Source: Pantoea rodasii (GTDB lineage: Bacteria > Pseudomonadota > Gammaproteobacteria > Enterobacterales > Enterobacteriaceae). From it: a stretch of 64,000 nt of DNA. The position numbers were made by a program, and so were the translations under genes. The stretch lies in assembly GCF_002095465.1 (NCBI RefSeq), contig NZ_MLFP01000086.1, forward strand, positions 682,001 through 746,000, in the 5' to 3' direction. Numbering within the stretch: position 1 is the stretch's first letter; every line of letters starts with the position of its first letter. Below are positions 54,198-63,050 of this stretch, piece by piece. The notes under the pieces were generated by a model. The model saw only the letters and a program-made list of their open reading frames with translations. It did no database searches and was not told the origin of the DNA.

Positions 54198-54517
54198 TGT
54201 CACTTCGGCTAAATCCCCGCTGCGCATCATCAAGGCGCGTTCTCTATTGAGCTGATTATAACACGGTCTGACAAAAGGTCGTGCTGACGACAATGAACGG
54301 GCAGGTAACAACCTTGTCACAGGGTTAACATCATGATTTATAAGATAAAAATAATCATATCGGTGACTTTCAAGTGACATTTCCGTAAGCGTATTGAAAG
54401 CGCGCATATAGGCGAATAATATGCGCATCAGATTAATCGCATAGCATTATCTCATATCGTTCAGATGAATCTGTAATGATTGCATATTGACGTGATTACA
54501 ATTGAGGAGCATCAACA
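54198..54517. other. Divergent promoter region, ToxR-like to LuxR-like genes
   Basis: About 320 A/T-rich bases. No gene is called. It presumably holds both divergent promoters; no operator was recognised. Confidence 0.4.
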
Positions 54518-55195
54518 ATGCATAGCGCCATTAAAATAACGACAAATAAGATTAAAAATAAAAACATCGCTATCATGACGCCCAGCGCGATCACTTTCTA
54601 TGGCATTCGCGCCATGTTAACCACATTGAATGGTGTCACGGTTACCCATCATCCCATCCAAACGCATGATGAACAGATCAGTATCGTTGATAAAGATTTA
54701 GATCTTATCATTATCGACACTGAGGTAGGAAATGCAGATGTTATCTCGGTGCTAATAAAATCTTATTCGCCTACGGCATCAGTGATGATATTGACCCGTG
54801 CTACTGATATGCGGTTGTTGCAAAAATATAAAAAACTGGCAGTGCAGGCAATATTAAACAGAAAAAGCAGTCAGCGCGAGGTTGAAGATGCGGTAACTGC
54901 GGTACTTGAGCATCGAGTTTGGGGATTTGAAGCTAAAAACGCTATGCCGCAAAAGGGGGCATCTCCACGACAATTATTCTCATCAAGAATGTATGAAGAA
55001 GCGATGCTTTCACTCAGCACCACGGAAAGAACGATCATCCGCTCAATCTATCGCGGTCGAACCGTAACGGATATTGCCGTTGCCAAAGATAAAAGTATTA
55101 AAACCGTTAGCAGCCAAAAACAGGCTGCAATGCGCAAATTGAATGTGAAAAATCTGGCTGAACTCCATCAACGCTATCACGCCTGGCTGGAGTAG
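54518..55195 (+). CDS. LuxR/FixJ-family regulator with receiver-like N-terminus
   Basis: 225-residue regulator. The N-terminal half looks like a response-regulator receiver (IAIMTPSAITFYGIRAMLTT, DLDLIIIDTEVGNADVISVL with Asp67 at the phospho-acceptor place, ASVMILTRATD), but the acidic pair normally after strand 1 is replaced by Thr-Pro-Ser, so phosphorylation is doubtful. The C-terminal LuxR helix-turn-helix is clear (LSTTERTIIRSIYRGRTVTD, IAVAKDKSIKTVSSQKQAAM, RKLNVKNLAELH). It resembles the RcsB/BglJ/DctR type of enteric regulators. TTGAGGAGC precedes the ATG. No kinase gene is beside it. Confidence 0.87.
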   Translation: MHSAIKITTNKIKNKNIAIMTPSAITFYGIRAMLTTLNGVTVTHHPIQTHDEQISIVDKDLDLIIIDTEVGNADVISVLIKSYSPTASVMILTRATDMRLLQKYKKLAVQAILNRKSSQREVEDAVTAVLEHRVWGFEAKNAMPQKGASPRQLFSSRMYEEAMLSLSTTERTIIRSIYRGRTVTDIAVAKDKSIKTVSSQKQAAMRKLNVKNLAELHQRYHAWLE

Positions 55196-55250
55196 CGCGC
55201 ACCCGGTCATTGCCTTCCAGCACACCATTGATCAATCCAACATCTCTTCA

Positions 55251-55271
55251 CACCGGAGGTTCCCTCCGGTG
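55251..55271. terminator. Hairpin after LuxR-like gene
   Basis: CACCGGAGG (55251-55259), loop TTC, CCTCCGGTG (55263-55271): a perfect 9-bp stem 56 bases after the stop. It lacks a T-run, so termination efficiency is unclear. Confidence 0.55.
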
Positions 55272-55409
55272 AACTTACGTTTGAAAGCCTCAGCCACGAT
55301 TTAATGTGATGCATTTCATAAAATAGCGCCTTGCGGTTTGGTGAAATGACGCTCAGTTGTTATGAGTGAAACTCAATTAAGTTTCATTCGAAGCAATTGG
55401 AGCGACAAA

Positions 55410-56672
55410 ATGAATACATCTTTTACTTCTGTACAACAACCTGAAGATGCTAAGCATCAGATACGCTTGATGAAGATGGCGCTCAGAGAGCAAATTGGCG
55501 ATGTTGAGGGACTGTTTGAGCAGGTCAGAAGCAAAATTCTTAGCGAAATTGCTGCAGCGCGTGAGGAAGAAGCGCGCAACGGCACCGCATGGCCGCAGAT
55601 CCATTGGGAGGATATTGCTGCTGGGCGCATTTCCGATGAGGTGAAGGATCATATTCGTCGTCGCGGTTGCGTAGTGGTCAAACAAACCTTTACGCGTGAA
55701 CAGGCGCTGAATTGGGATGCCTCGATGCTCGAATACCTTGATAAGAATGATTTTGATGAAGTCTATAAGGGGCCAGGTGACAACTTCTTTGGCAGTCTCG
55801 ATGCCTCACGCCCTGAAATTTATCCAATCTACTGGAGTGAAGCGCAGATGTCGGCGCGTCAGAGCGACGCCATGGCAAAAACACAGTCATTCCTGAATCG
55901 CCTGTGGACCTTCGAATCCCAGGAAACGCGCTGGTTCGATCCCGATGTCAGCATTATCTATCCGGATCGTATTCGCCGTCGTTTACCGGGTACAACATCA
56001 AAAGGGCTGGGCGCGCATACCGATTCTGGCGCGCTGGAACGCTGGTTACTGCCGGCTTATCAGCAGGTGTTCAGTAAAATTTTCAATAACCAGTTCGAGC
56101 AATACGATCCCTGGTATGCGGCACATCGCACAGAAGTGAATGAATATCAGGCCGGCACCACCACCAAATGTTCCGTGTTCCGCACTTTCCAGGGCTGGAC
56201 TGCGCTGTCAGATATGCAACTCGGCCAGGGCTTGCTGCATGTGGTGCCGGTTCCGGAAGCGATGGCCTATTTGTTGCTGCGTCCGCTAATGAAAGATGTG
56301 CCGGAGGATGAACTCTGCGGCGTTGCGCCGGGCAAAGTACTGCCCATCTCAGAGCAGTGGCATCCGGAACTCATCAAGGGACTGTGTTCCATTCCGGCAA
56401 TGGAAGCGGGAGATTCTGTCTGGTGGCACTGTGATGTCATCCATTCGGTTGCACCCGTTGAGGATCAGCAAGGTTGGGGCAATGTGATGTACATTCCGGC
56501 TGCACCTCTGTGCGAGAAGAATGCTGCCTATGCCACACTGGTTGCTCAGGCATTGGCAACCGGCGCCTCACCGGGTGATTTCCCTAAAGAGGACTATGAA
56601 GCCAACTGGCGCGATCGTTTTACCCTCGACGCGTTAAACAGCAACGGTCGTCGCAGTCTCGGCTTAGATTAA
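55410..56672 (+). CDS. ybiU: YbiU, DUF1479 predicted Fe(II)/2-oxoglutarate-type oxygenase
   Basis: 420 residues against 421 in E. coli YbiU and nearly colinear with it. Start at the ATG at 55410 (MNTSFTSVQQ) after GGAG; an upstream in-frame start is unlikely. RRGCVVVKQTFTREQALNWD, DEVYKGPGDNFFGSLDASRP and DSVWWHCDVIHSVAPVEDQQ are conserved. His203-x-Asp205 (GLGAHTDSGALERW) and distal His345 form a facial triad as in JmjC/2OG oxygenases; substrate unknown. YciT-type regulator gene follows by 42 bases, possibly linked. Confidence 0.93.
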   Translation: MNTSFTSVQQPEDAKHQIRLMKMALREQIGDVEGLFEQVRSKILSEIAAAREEEARNGTAWPQIHWEDIAAGRISDEVKDHIRRRGCVVVKQTFTREQALNWDASMLEYLDKNDFDEVYKGPGDNFFGSLDASRPEIYPIYWSEAQMSARQSDAMAKTQSFLNRLWTFESQETRWFDPDVSIIYPDRIRRRLPGTTSKGLGAHTDSGALERWLLPAYQQVFSKIFNNQFEQYDPWYAAHRTEVNEYQAGTTTKCSVFRTFQGWTALSDMQLGQGLLHVVPVPEAMAYLLLRPLMKDVPEDELCGVAPGKVLPISEQWHPELIKGLCSIPAMEAGDSVWWHCDVIHSVAPVEDQQGWGNVMYIPAAPLCEKNAAYATLVAQALATGASPGDFPKEDYEANWRDRFTLDALNSNGRRSLGLD

Positions 56673-56714
56673 GTTTCTGGTAAGCTGAATAAAATTTTAA
56701 TTGAAGCAGGCATT

Positions 56715-57454
56715 ATGAACGCACGTCATCAGCACATTATCCAACTGGTCAGCGAACGCGGTAGCGTCAGCGTCAATGAACTGGCGCAAACCACCGGCGT
56801 TTCTGAAGTGACAGTGCGTCAGGATCTGAATGTACTGGAGAAAGGCGGCTTTCTGCGCCGCGTGCACGGTTCAGCCGTGGCGCCAGAAAGCGACGATGTT
56901 GGCGCACGCATGCAAACGCGTTTTGCCGTCAAAAACGTCTGGCGGAGTACGCCGCTTCGCTGGTTAACGCAGGTGAAACGGTGTTTATTGAAGGCGGCAG
57001 CACCAATGCTTTGCTGGCGCGCGAGCTAAGCGAACGCGGTGATATCACGATTATTACCGTCAGCCATTACATCGCAGGATTGCTGCGAGAAAAGGGCGGT
57101 GACGTGATCATCCTTGGCGGGCTGTTCCAAAAAAGCAGTGAGTCGGTGGTCGGGCCGCTGACGCGTTTGTGCATCCAGCACCTCAACTTCCATAAAGCGT
57201 TTATCGGTATTGACGGCTGGGATGCCGTCACCGGTTTTACCGGCCGCGACATGCTGCGCTGCGATGTGGTCAACGCCATCATGGAAAAGCAAACCCACAC
57301 TGTGGCGCTCACCGATTCATCGAAATTTGGTCAGATACATCCCTTCGCTCTGGCTCCCACGCTGCCGTTTAAGCAGGTTATTACCGATAGCCAACTCTCT
57401 CCTGTATATCAGGATATATTGCGCCAGCAGCCAATGGAGTTAACGCTGATTTAG
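56715..57454 (+). pseudogene. yciT: YciT, DeoR-family regulator; apparent frameshift
   Basis: DeoR-type repressor. The helix-turn-helix domain (RHQHIIQLVSERGSVSVNEL, AQTTGVSEVTVRQDLNVLEK) is in the first frame, which is lost at an A5 run (56931-56935). One added A gives FAVKKRLAEYAASLVNAGET and connects to the sugar-phosphate domain (VFIEGGSTNALLARELSERG, ITVSHYIAGLLREKGGDVII, RDMLRCDVVNAIMEKQTHTV, LTDSSKFG). Joined length is about 246 residues, close to E. coli YciT (249), with the same order of motifs. In E. coli yciT lies by osmB, not ybiU. Probably intact in the cell. Confidence 0.87.
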
Positions 57455-57505
57455 CGGCACCTTTCACCAACGTCCACAATTATCATTGTCATAATTAAGG
57501 ATTAC

Positions 57506-58045
57506 ATGTTCTCCAATATCACCTCCAAAAGACTGCACTATCGCCAGTTAGTTGCCGATGACTGGCGATTCTTTCTCTCGCTGCAACAGGATGAGCGCGT
57601 GATGGGCTATGTGGCCGATCTGCAGCCTGAAGAAGAGATTCGACGTGACAGGTTCGAGATAAGATTGCCACGCTGGCAGAAAGGCAGCACCCATTGGTTG
57701 TGCCTGGTGATGATGGAGAAGGGGTATTCAGCGCCGTTAGGTGTCACCGGATTTATCGATCGCGGTGAAGGCGTTGCGGAAGTCGGTTTTTTGCTGGCAG
57801 CAGAGGCTCAGGGCAAAGGATTTGGCACGGAATCATTAGACGATATTGCACGTTATGCTCTGAGAAAACTGGGCTTCCGTAAGCTGGTTGCCACCGTAAC
57901 AGCCGGGAATGAGCCCTCACGCAGAACGTTACTTAAAGTAGGATTCCAGCAGGAAGGGACCTTGCGGAAAAGTTATCATCTCGCAGGTGAGTGGCGGGAC
58001 GATTGGGTGTTTGGATTATTCGCGGACGAACTGGCGCCCATCTAA
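57506..58045 (+). CDS. GNAT-family N-acetyltransferase (RimJ/RimL type)
   Basis: 179-residue acetyltransferase. N-terminal TSKRLHYRQLVADDWRFFLS, acetyl-CoA loop GFLLAAEAQGKGFGTESLDD with the Q-x-x-G-x-G/A type motif, LGFRKLVATVTAGNEPSRRT, LLKVGFQQEGTLRKSYHL near the end. AAGGATTAC precedes the ATG. The substrate is unknown (ribosomal protein, aminoglycoside and other amines are all possible for this group). Its stop codon overlaps that of the convergent eryD gene by a few bases. Confidence 0.9.
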   Translation: MFSNITSKRLHYRQLVADDWRFFLSLQQDERVMGYVADLQPEEEIRRDRFEIRLPRWQKGSTHWLCLVMMEKGYSAPLGVTGFIDRGEGVAEVGFLLAAEAQGKGFGTESLDDIARYALRKLGFRKLVATVTAGNEPSRRTLLKVGFQQEGTLRKSYHLAGEWRDDWVFGLFADELAPI

Positions 58046-58998
58046 TCCGCGATCAACGCCTGTGCCGTTAACTCATCGGTAATTAATCCGGTCACCAAAC
58101 CGCTGGCCAGCACCGCGCGGATCGCGTCGACTTTGCTTAATCCCCCCACCAGCGCGACAATTTCGGCGCGGTGGGCCAGGTCCAGTTCCACCGACAGCGT
58201 ACGCGCCGTCAGGCTGTTGTGAATCATCTGTCCGTTAGCATCAAAGAAGTGACCAAGCAGTTCACCCACGGCGCCTGAAGCCGAGATATCGTTGATCTCA
58301 GTCTCATCGATCATGCCCGCCTCTACCAGCTGCGCGGCCGGTTCCACGGTGCCGATCCCCACCAGTTTCACCTCGCTCTGCGCCGCCATAGCAAACACTT
58401 CACTGACACCGCGCTGTTTCAGCAGCACATCCCGGTCTTCCTGAGTGTTGGCGAAAAACGGCACCGGCATCATGTAGGCCTGCGCACCGGTTTTTTCGGC
58501 AATGCGATGCATAACATCGTGTGGGTTGAGCGCATAGTTGCGCGTCAAACAACCGAGCAGCGAAACGAATCGCATATGCGGGGCGTCAATGCGCGGAAGT
58601 TGGTGGATGGCGGCAGAAAGGGTGCGGCCATGTCCCAGCCCCAGCGTAATCGCAGGCTGAGCCGTCAGGAGATTTCGCAGGTAATCCGCGCCGGCCATCC
58701 CCAATGCCCGCACTGGCAATCCTTCTTCACCGAGGTCAGGCGCGACCTGGCAAAAACGCAGGCCATACTGTTCGCGCAATCTGTCTTCCAGCGCCACGCA
58801 TGCCACGATATCGCCATCAATCGACACCTTCACCGCACCTTCCGCGACCATTTTGGCAATCATGCGATGGGTTTTGACGGACGGTAATCCCAGACGCTTG
58901 GCAACTTCAGCCTGAGTCAGGCCGCCCACGTAGTGCAGCCAGGCGGCACGCAGGGCCAGAGAGTCATCGCGTTCAGCGGTGGTAGGAGCCGGTTTCAT
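58042..58998 (-). CDS. eryD: EryD-like SorC-family regulator of erythritol operon
   Basis: 318-residue SorC-type repressor. Helix-turn-helix AAWLHYVGGLTQAEVAKRLG, LPSVKTHRMIAKMVAEGAVK, then the phosphosugar-binding domain TLGLGHGRTLSAAIHQLPRI, FVSLLGCLTRNYALNPHDVM, SASGAVGELLGHFFDANGQM and IVALVGGLSKVDAIRAVLAS. Last gene of eryA-eryB-eryC-eryD, the same order as Brucella, where EryD represses the operon and erythritol relieves repression. GGAAATGAAAC precedes the ATG. Confidence 0.85.
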   Translation of the reverse strand: MKPAPTTAERDDSLALRAAWLHYVGGLTQAEVAKRLGLPSVKTHRMIAKMVAEGAVKVSIDGDIVACVALEDRLREQYGLRFCQVAPDLGEEGLPVRALGMAGADYLRNLLTAQPAITLGLGHGRTLSAAIHQLPRIDAPHMRFVSLLGCLTRNYALNPHDVMHRIAEKTGAQAYMMPVPFFANTQEDRDVLLKQRGVSEVFAMAAQSEVKLVGIGTVEPAAQLVEAGMIDETEINDISASGAVGELLGHFFDANGQMIHNSLTARTLSVELDLAHRAEIVALVGGLSKVDAIRAVLASGLVTGLITDELTAQALIAD

Positions 58999-59021
58999 GT
59001 TTCATTTCCTGATAAGTAGGC

Positions 59022-59960
59022 TTAGGAGGCCAGATGCAAATCCTGCACGCCCGTATCAATATGCGATGCCCAAAACGCGACGCTTTCCGCGATATCCGCA
59101 ACCACCTGGCGGTCGGTGGGTTCACGCTCTTTAAAACTCAGTTCAAGGCAGATTTCGTTATCCTGCGCGCCGCCGCGTGCCAGCGCCTCCAGCAGCGGCT
59201 GAGGCTGAATACGGCCGCCCGCATTGTACTGCAATGTGAACGGTCTGTGGCCGCCTTTGTCCATCATGCTTTGTTTTATATGAATAATCGGCGAGTAGCG
59301 CGGCACCGCTTCTGCCCACGCGTAAGGGTCGTAATCACGCGGATCCGCTGAAGTCACATCGCCATGATCAATATCCGCCATCATCCACATTGGCAGGGCA
59401 AAGGATTCACTGCTCAAACGCTGCTGCAACGCGAGGCAGGCTGGAATGGTTTCACCAAACTCGCGTCCGATGCTCATCGGTTCCCAAAACAGGTACTTCA
59501 ATCCGGCGGATTGGGCATGTTCAGCCACCTCGGCCCAGCAATCTATCGCGATATCAATTAAGGCTTCCCGCCGCGCCACATCGTTAAAATCCTGCTGGGT
59601 AAAAATGGCGAACTGCGATCCGACGGCATCGCCACCCAGTTCAGCAGTGATATCGGCGAAGGTTTTAAACCAGTCAACGTAGTAGCGCCGTACTTCAACG
59701 TCTGGATGACCAAAATGGTTGAGCCGACCATAAGGACCGGTCATACCCGACGTCACGCGCACGCCGGTTTCTCGCAGCGCCTGTTGCATCCGGCGTGTCA
59801 TGCGGTTGATGGTGGCAGCGGGCCAGCCGGGATTAATAAATTCATGGGTCAACTGCAGATCACGGATGCGGATCTGCTGTGCCACGGTGTGAATCAGATC
59901 CTGCGGATCGGCAAAGCGATTCACCAGCGGGTTGGTATTCAGCGAAAGCGTTAAAGGCAT
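59022..59960 (-). CDS. eryC: EryC-like sugar-phosphate isomerase (TIM barrel)
   Basis: 312-residue AP-endonuclease-2-type TIM barrel (xylose-isomerase-like). In Brucella EryC acts as the tetrulose-4-phosphate racemase that takes the EryB product towards erythrose-4-phosphate. Seen here: LSLNTNPLVNRFADPQDLIH, FINPGWPAATINRMTRRMQQ, YLFWEPMSIGREFGETIPAC (Glu metal-site region), MWMMADIDHGDVTSADPRDY and SPIIHIKQSMMDKGGHRPFT. ATG two bases after the eryB stop, with GAGGCG upstream. Assignment rests on the fold and on gene order. Confidence 0.85.
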   Translation of the reverse strand: MPLTLSLNTNPLVNRFADPQDLIHTVAQQIRIRDLQLTHEFINPGWPAATINRMTRRMQQALRETGVRVTSGMTGPYGRLNHFGHPDVEVRRYYVDWFKTFADITAELGGDAVGSQFAIFTQQDFNDVARREALIDIAIDCWAEVAEHAQSAGLKYLFWEPMSIGREFGETIPACLALQQRLSSESFALPMWMMADIDHGDVTSADPRDYDPYAWAEAVPRYSPIIHIKQSMMDKGGHRPFTLQYNAGGRIQPQPLLEALARGGAQDNEICLELSFKEREPTDRQVVADIAESVAFWASHIDTGVQDLHLAS

Positions 59961-59962
59961 GA

Positions 59963-61489
59963 TTACGCCTCCTTACGCAGCGGCACGGCCGCAGCAAAGG
60001 TCGCGTCGAACCACTGGGTAAAGGCCTGCTGCTGCAATTCCGTCAGATGCAATTTATGCTTGGTGCGACGCCACAACACATCTTCCGCCTGCTGCGCCCA
60101 CTCATTTTCCACCAGATAACGCACTTCGGCTTCATACAGCTGCGCGCCGAAATGGCGGCCAAGATCGCTCAACTCACGGGCGTGGCCCAGCACTTTCTCT
60201 ATGCGCGTGCCATACAGGCGCGCATAGTGTTTACGCAGCGGCGCGGGCATCCATGGCCAGCGCGTTTTCACCTGTTCCAGGAAGCTTTCAAAATCGCCAT
60301 TCGCCATGTCACCGCCCGGCAAAGTAGCTTCGCGCGTCCAGTCTGTGCCCATATTCGGGAAGTAGGGTGCGAGCTTCTGGATGGCGTGCTCTGCCAGTTT
60401 ACGGAAAGTGGTGATTTTGCCACCGAACACGTGCAGCAGCGGGGCGTTGTGCTGATCGTCGAGATCGAACACGTAGTCACGCGTCACGGCAGAAGGGTTG
60501 CCTTTGCCATCGTCAAACAGCGGACGCACGCCCGAGAATCGCGTAATCACATCGCTGGCGCGCAGTTTCACTTTGAAGTAGCGATTAACCACATCGATCA
60601 GATACTGCTGCTCGCTGTCATCGGCGGTGACGGCTTCCGCTTTACCCTGCCACGGAATGTCGGTGGTGCCGATCAACGCTTTGTCACCTTCATAAGGGTT
60701 GATGAAAATCACCCGCTTGTCAGTGTTTTGCACCAGATAGGCCTGCTGACCTTCCCAGAATTTCGGCACGATAATGTGTGAACCTTTAACCAGCCGCACG
60801 CTGCGGTTGCTCTTGGTCTGAGTGACCTGGTTCACGATGTCCAGCACCCAAGGCCCGGCGGCATTCACCAGCACTTTGGCGAACACCGTGCGCTGAGCAC
60901 CGCTGGCCTCATCCTGAATCGTCACTTCCCACTTGCCGCTGATGCGTTTGGCCGACACACAGCGGGTGCGCGGCAGAATCGTCGCACCGCGTTCCGCAGC
61001 ATCCACGGCATTGAGCGCGACCAGGCGTGCATCATCGACCCAGCAATCGGAGTACTCGAAGCCTTTGCTGTAGCTATCGAGGATCGGCGCACCTTCAGGA
61101 TCGCGCATCAGATCGAGCGATCGCGTGCCGGGTAGCTTTTTACGCCCGCCTAAGTTGTCATAGAGGAACAGCCCCAAACGCACCAGCCACGCCGGACGAT
61201 CGGTCGGGCTATGCGGTAACACAAAGCGCATCGGCCAGATAATGTGCGGCGCGGCATTCAGCAATACTTCACGCTCGATCAGCGCCTCACGCACCAGTCG
61301 GAACTCATAATATTCGAGATAGCGCAGCCCGCCGTGCACCAGTTTGCCCGAGCGCGAGGATGTGCCCTGTGCGAGGTCATCTTTTTCACACATCATCACG
61401 GACAAGCCGCGACCGGCCGCATCACGTGCGATGCCCGCGCCATTAATGCCACCGCCAATAACAAACAGATCCAGCGTATTTTCACTCAT
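59963..61489 (-). CDS. eryB: EryB-like erythritol-phosphate dehydrogenase (GlpD family)
   Basis: 508-residue FAD-dependent dehydrogenase. Motifs: LDLFVIGGGINGAGIARDAA, SGKLVHGGLRYLEYYEFRLV, VNAAGPWVLDIVNQVTQTKS, FINPYEGDKALIGTTDIPWQ, and a GlpD-type C-terminal domain (LYEAEVRYLVENEWAQQAED, VLWRRTKHKLHL). In Brucella EryB oxidises L-erythritol-4-phosphate to L-3-tetrulose-4-phosphate; glycerol-3-phosphate oxidation is the alternative by family. AAGGAGTACACC precedes the ATG. Flanked by eryA and eryC homologues, which supports the erythritol assignment. Confidence 0.87.
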   Translation of the reverse strand: MSENTLDLFVIGGGINGAGIARDAAGRGLSVMMCEKDDLAQGTSSRSGKLVHGGLRYLEYYEFRLVREALIEREVLLNAAPHIIWPMRFVLPHSPTDRPAWLVRLGLFLYDNLGGRKKLPGTRSLDLMRDPEGAPILDSYSKGFEYSDCWVDDARLVALNAVDAAERGATILPRTRCVSAKRISGKWEVTIQDEASGAQRTVFAKVLVNAAGPWVLDIVNQVTQTKSNRSVRLVKGSHIIVPKFWEGQQAYLVQNTDKRVIFINPYEGDKALIGTTDIPWQGKAEAVTADDSEQQYLIDVVNRYFKVKLRASDVITRFSGVRPLFDDGKGNPSAVTRDYVFDLDDQHNAPLLHVFGGKITTFRKLAEHAIQKLAPYFPNMGTDWTREATLPGGDMANGDFESFLEQVKTRWPWMPAPLRKHYARLYGTRIEKVLGHARELSDLGRHFGAQLYEAEVRYLVENEWAQQAEDVLWRRTKHKLHLTELQQQAFTQWFDATFAAAVPLRKEA

Positions 61490-61499
61490 GGTGTACTCC

Positions 61500-63050
61500 T
61501 TAAAACTTATTCAGTGCATGCCAGGCGGCAGGGAGATCGCTGCGGATCTGCTGATAATGGGGGAACAGCTGGTTATAACGCTGCGACAGCTCAGCGGACG
61601 GCGGCTCAGGCGCATCCAGCAGCGGGCGTACCCAGGTTTCCACGCACTGCGCCATGGAGGGATAAGCGCCAATCGCCACCGCGGCCATCATCGCAGCGCC
61701 CGCTGCACCGGCTTCATCACGCTGGCTGATACGCACCGGCGCGCCAATGCAGGAAGAGAGAATTTGCCGCAGCGGCTGAGAACGTACCGCGCCGCCGGTG
61801 AGACGAATTTCACCCGGTAAAGTGCTGCCCATCGCCTGATAACAATCACGCGCGGCCATACCGATGCCTTCAATCACGCCACGCACCAGATCGGCGAAGT
61901 TGTGTTGATAGTTGAGTCCGGTGAAGCTGGCGCGCGCATCAGCGTTGACGAACGGCCCGCGCTCACCGGCAATCGAGATATAGGGATGGAACAGCAGCGT
62001 GCCGGGTTCGGCCTTGTTGAGCCACTGATCGATGTGCGCCACCAGCCGCGCATGATCGATCTCACAGCCGAAACCGCTCAGCAATTCACTCGCCACGTTC
62101 AGCAGCCAGTCGAGATTAAGCGTTGAGGCCATATTGGTTTGCACCTGCGTCACATAGCCTGGCCACGGCAGCGGGATCACATAGCCGGTTTGTGCCGGAT
62201 TGAGCCACACCTCATCAATGGTCACGCTGCGCAGATGCACACCGGTGGAGCCGACAATCGAGCAGGCGGTATTGGCTTCGCCGGTGTGCACGCCCGCGCC
62301 CAGTGCGGTCATCGCCATATCGACATAACCCAGCGAGATCGGTGTGCCGGCACGCAGCCCGGTGAGCGCAGCGGCCTCCGCGGTTAATGGATGGGTGATT
62401 TGCGTGCCATCGATAATTTCCGGCAGCAGATAGCGGCGATGTTCCAGCCCCAGCGCCGCGATAACGGTATCGTCATAACGTTGGGTGCGGAAGTTACCAA
62501 AGGTGAAACTGGCCTCGGAAGGATCGGTGGCACGCACGCCCGTTAGATTGAGGTAAAGCCAGTCTTTGCAATGCAGCGCCACTTCGCTCTTCGCCAGCAG
62601 CTCCGGAAAGTGCTGGTCCATATGCGCCATCTGCGAACCCTGCTGGCAGGTGTTCAGCCCGGTGCCGGTGGCCTTAAAACGCTCGGCCGCCAGAGCCTGT
62701 TGGTTTAAGGCATCCACGTTATGCGCCGCACGCGCATCCAGCCAGATCCAGGCATCTCCCACTGGCTGATTGTTGGCGCCGACCAGCCAGGTACCATCCC
62801 CTTGTGCGGTGACGGCAACCGCCACCACGCGCGAAGCGAGGTTTTCCACGCGCTCGCCCAGTTTCCTTATCGCGTCCACGGCATCTTGCCAGGTCTGCGA
62901 CATGGATTGCTGCGCGGCACCGCCTTCGCTGCGGTAATAGCGGTTACGCACGGAGGCGCACGCCAGCTGTGTGCCTTCCAGATCAAACGCCACCGCTTTC
63001 ACCACTGAGGTGCCGGAATCCAGACCCAGAATGATATCGCTGTTACCCAC
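61500..63050 (-). CDS. eryA: EryA-like erythritol kinase (FGGY family)
   Basis: 516-residue FGGY kinase. ILGLDSGTSVVKAVAFDLEG at the start, AVTAQGDGTWLVGANNQPVG, DAWIWLDARAAHNVDALNQQ, ACSIVGSTGVHLRSVTIDEV, YISIAGERGPFVNADARASF and IRLTGGAVRSQPLRQILSSC follow the erythritol-kinase branch. Start at the GTG at 63050, 5 bases after AGGAGG; a GTG two codons earlier overlaps the ribosome site and is rejected. First gene of the ery operon; phosphorylates erythritol in Brucella. Substrate here inferred from gene order. Confidence 0.87.
   Translation of the reverse strand: MGNSDIILGLDSGTSVVKAVAFDLEGTQLACASVRNRYYRSEGGAAQQSMSQTWQDAVDAIRKLGERVENLASRVVAVAVTAQGDGTWLVGANNQPVGDAWIWLDARAAHNVDALNQQALAAERFKATGTGLNTCQQGSQMAHMDQHFPELLAKSEVALHCKDWLYLNLTGVRATDPSEASFTFGNFRTQRYDDTVIAALGLEHRRYLLPEIIDGTQITHPLTAEAAALTGLRAGTPISLGYVDMAMTALGAGVHTGEANTACSIVGSTGVHLRSVTIDEVWLNPAQTGYVIPLPWPGYVTQVQTNMASTLNLDWLLNVASELLSGFGCEIDHARLVAHIDQWLNKAEPGTLLFHPYISIAGERGPFVNADARASFTGLNYQHNFADLVRGVIEGIGMAARDCYQAMGSTLPGEIRLTGGAVRSQPLRQILSSCIGAPVRISQRDEAGAAGAAMMAAVAIGAYPSMAQCVETWVRPLLDAPEPPSAELSQRYNQLFPHYQQIRSDLPAAWHALNKF

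Noticed and set aside
1602..56935. Programmed ribosomal frameshifting as the explanation for the broken genes
   Set aside because: The sites are varied short runs, not classical slippery heptamers with a downstream pseudoknot, and none of the families is known to use recoding.
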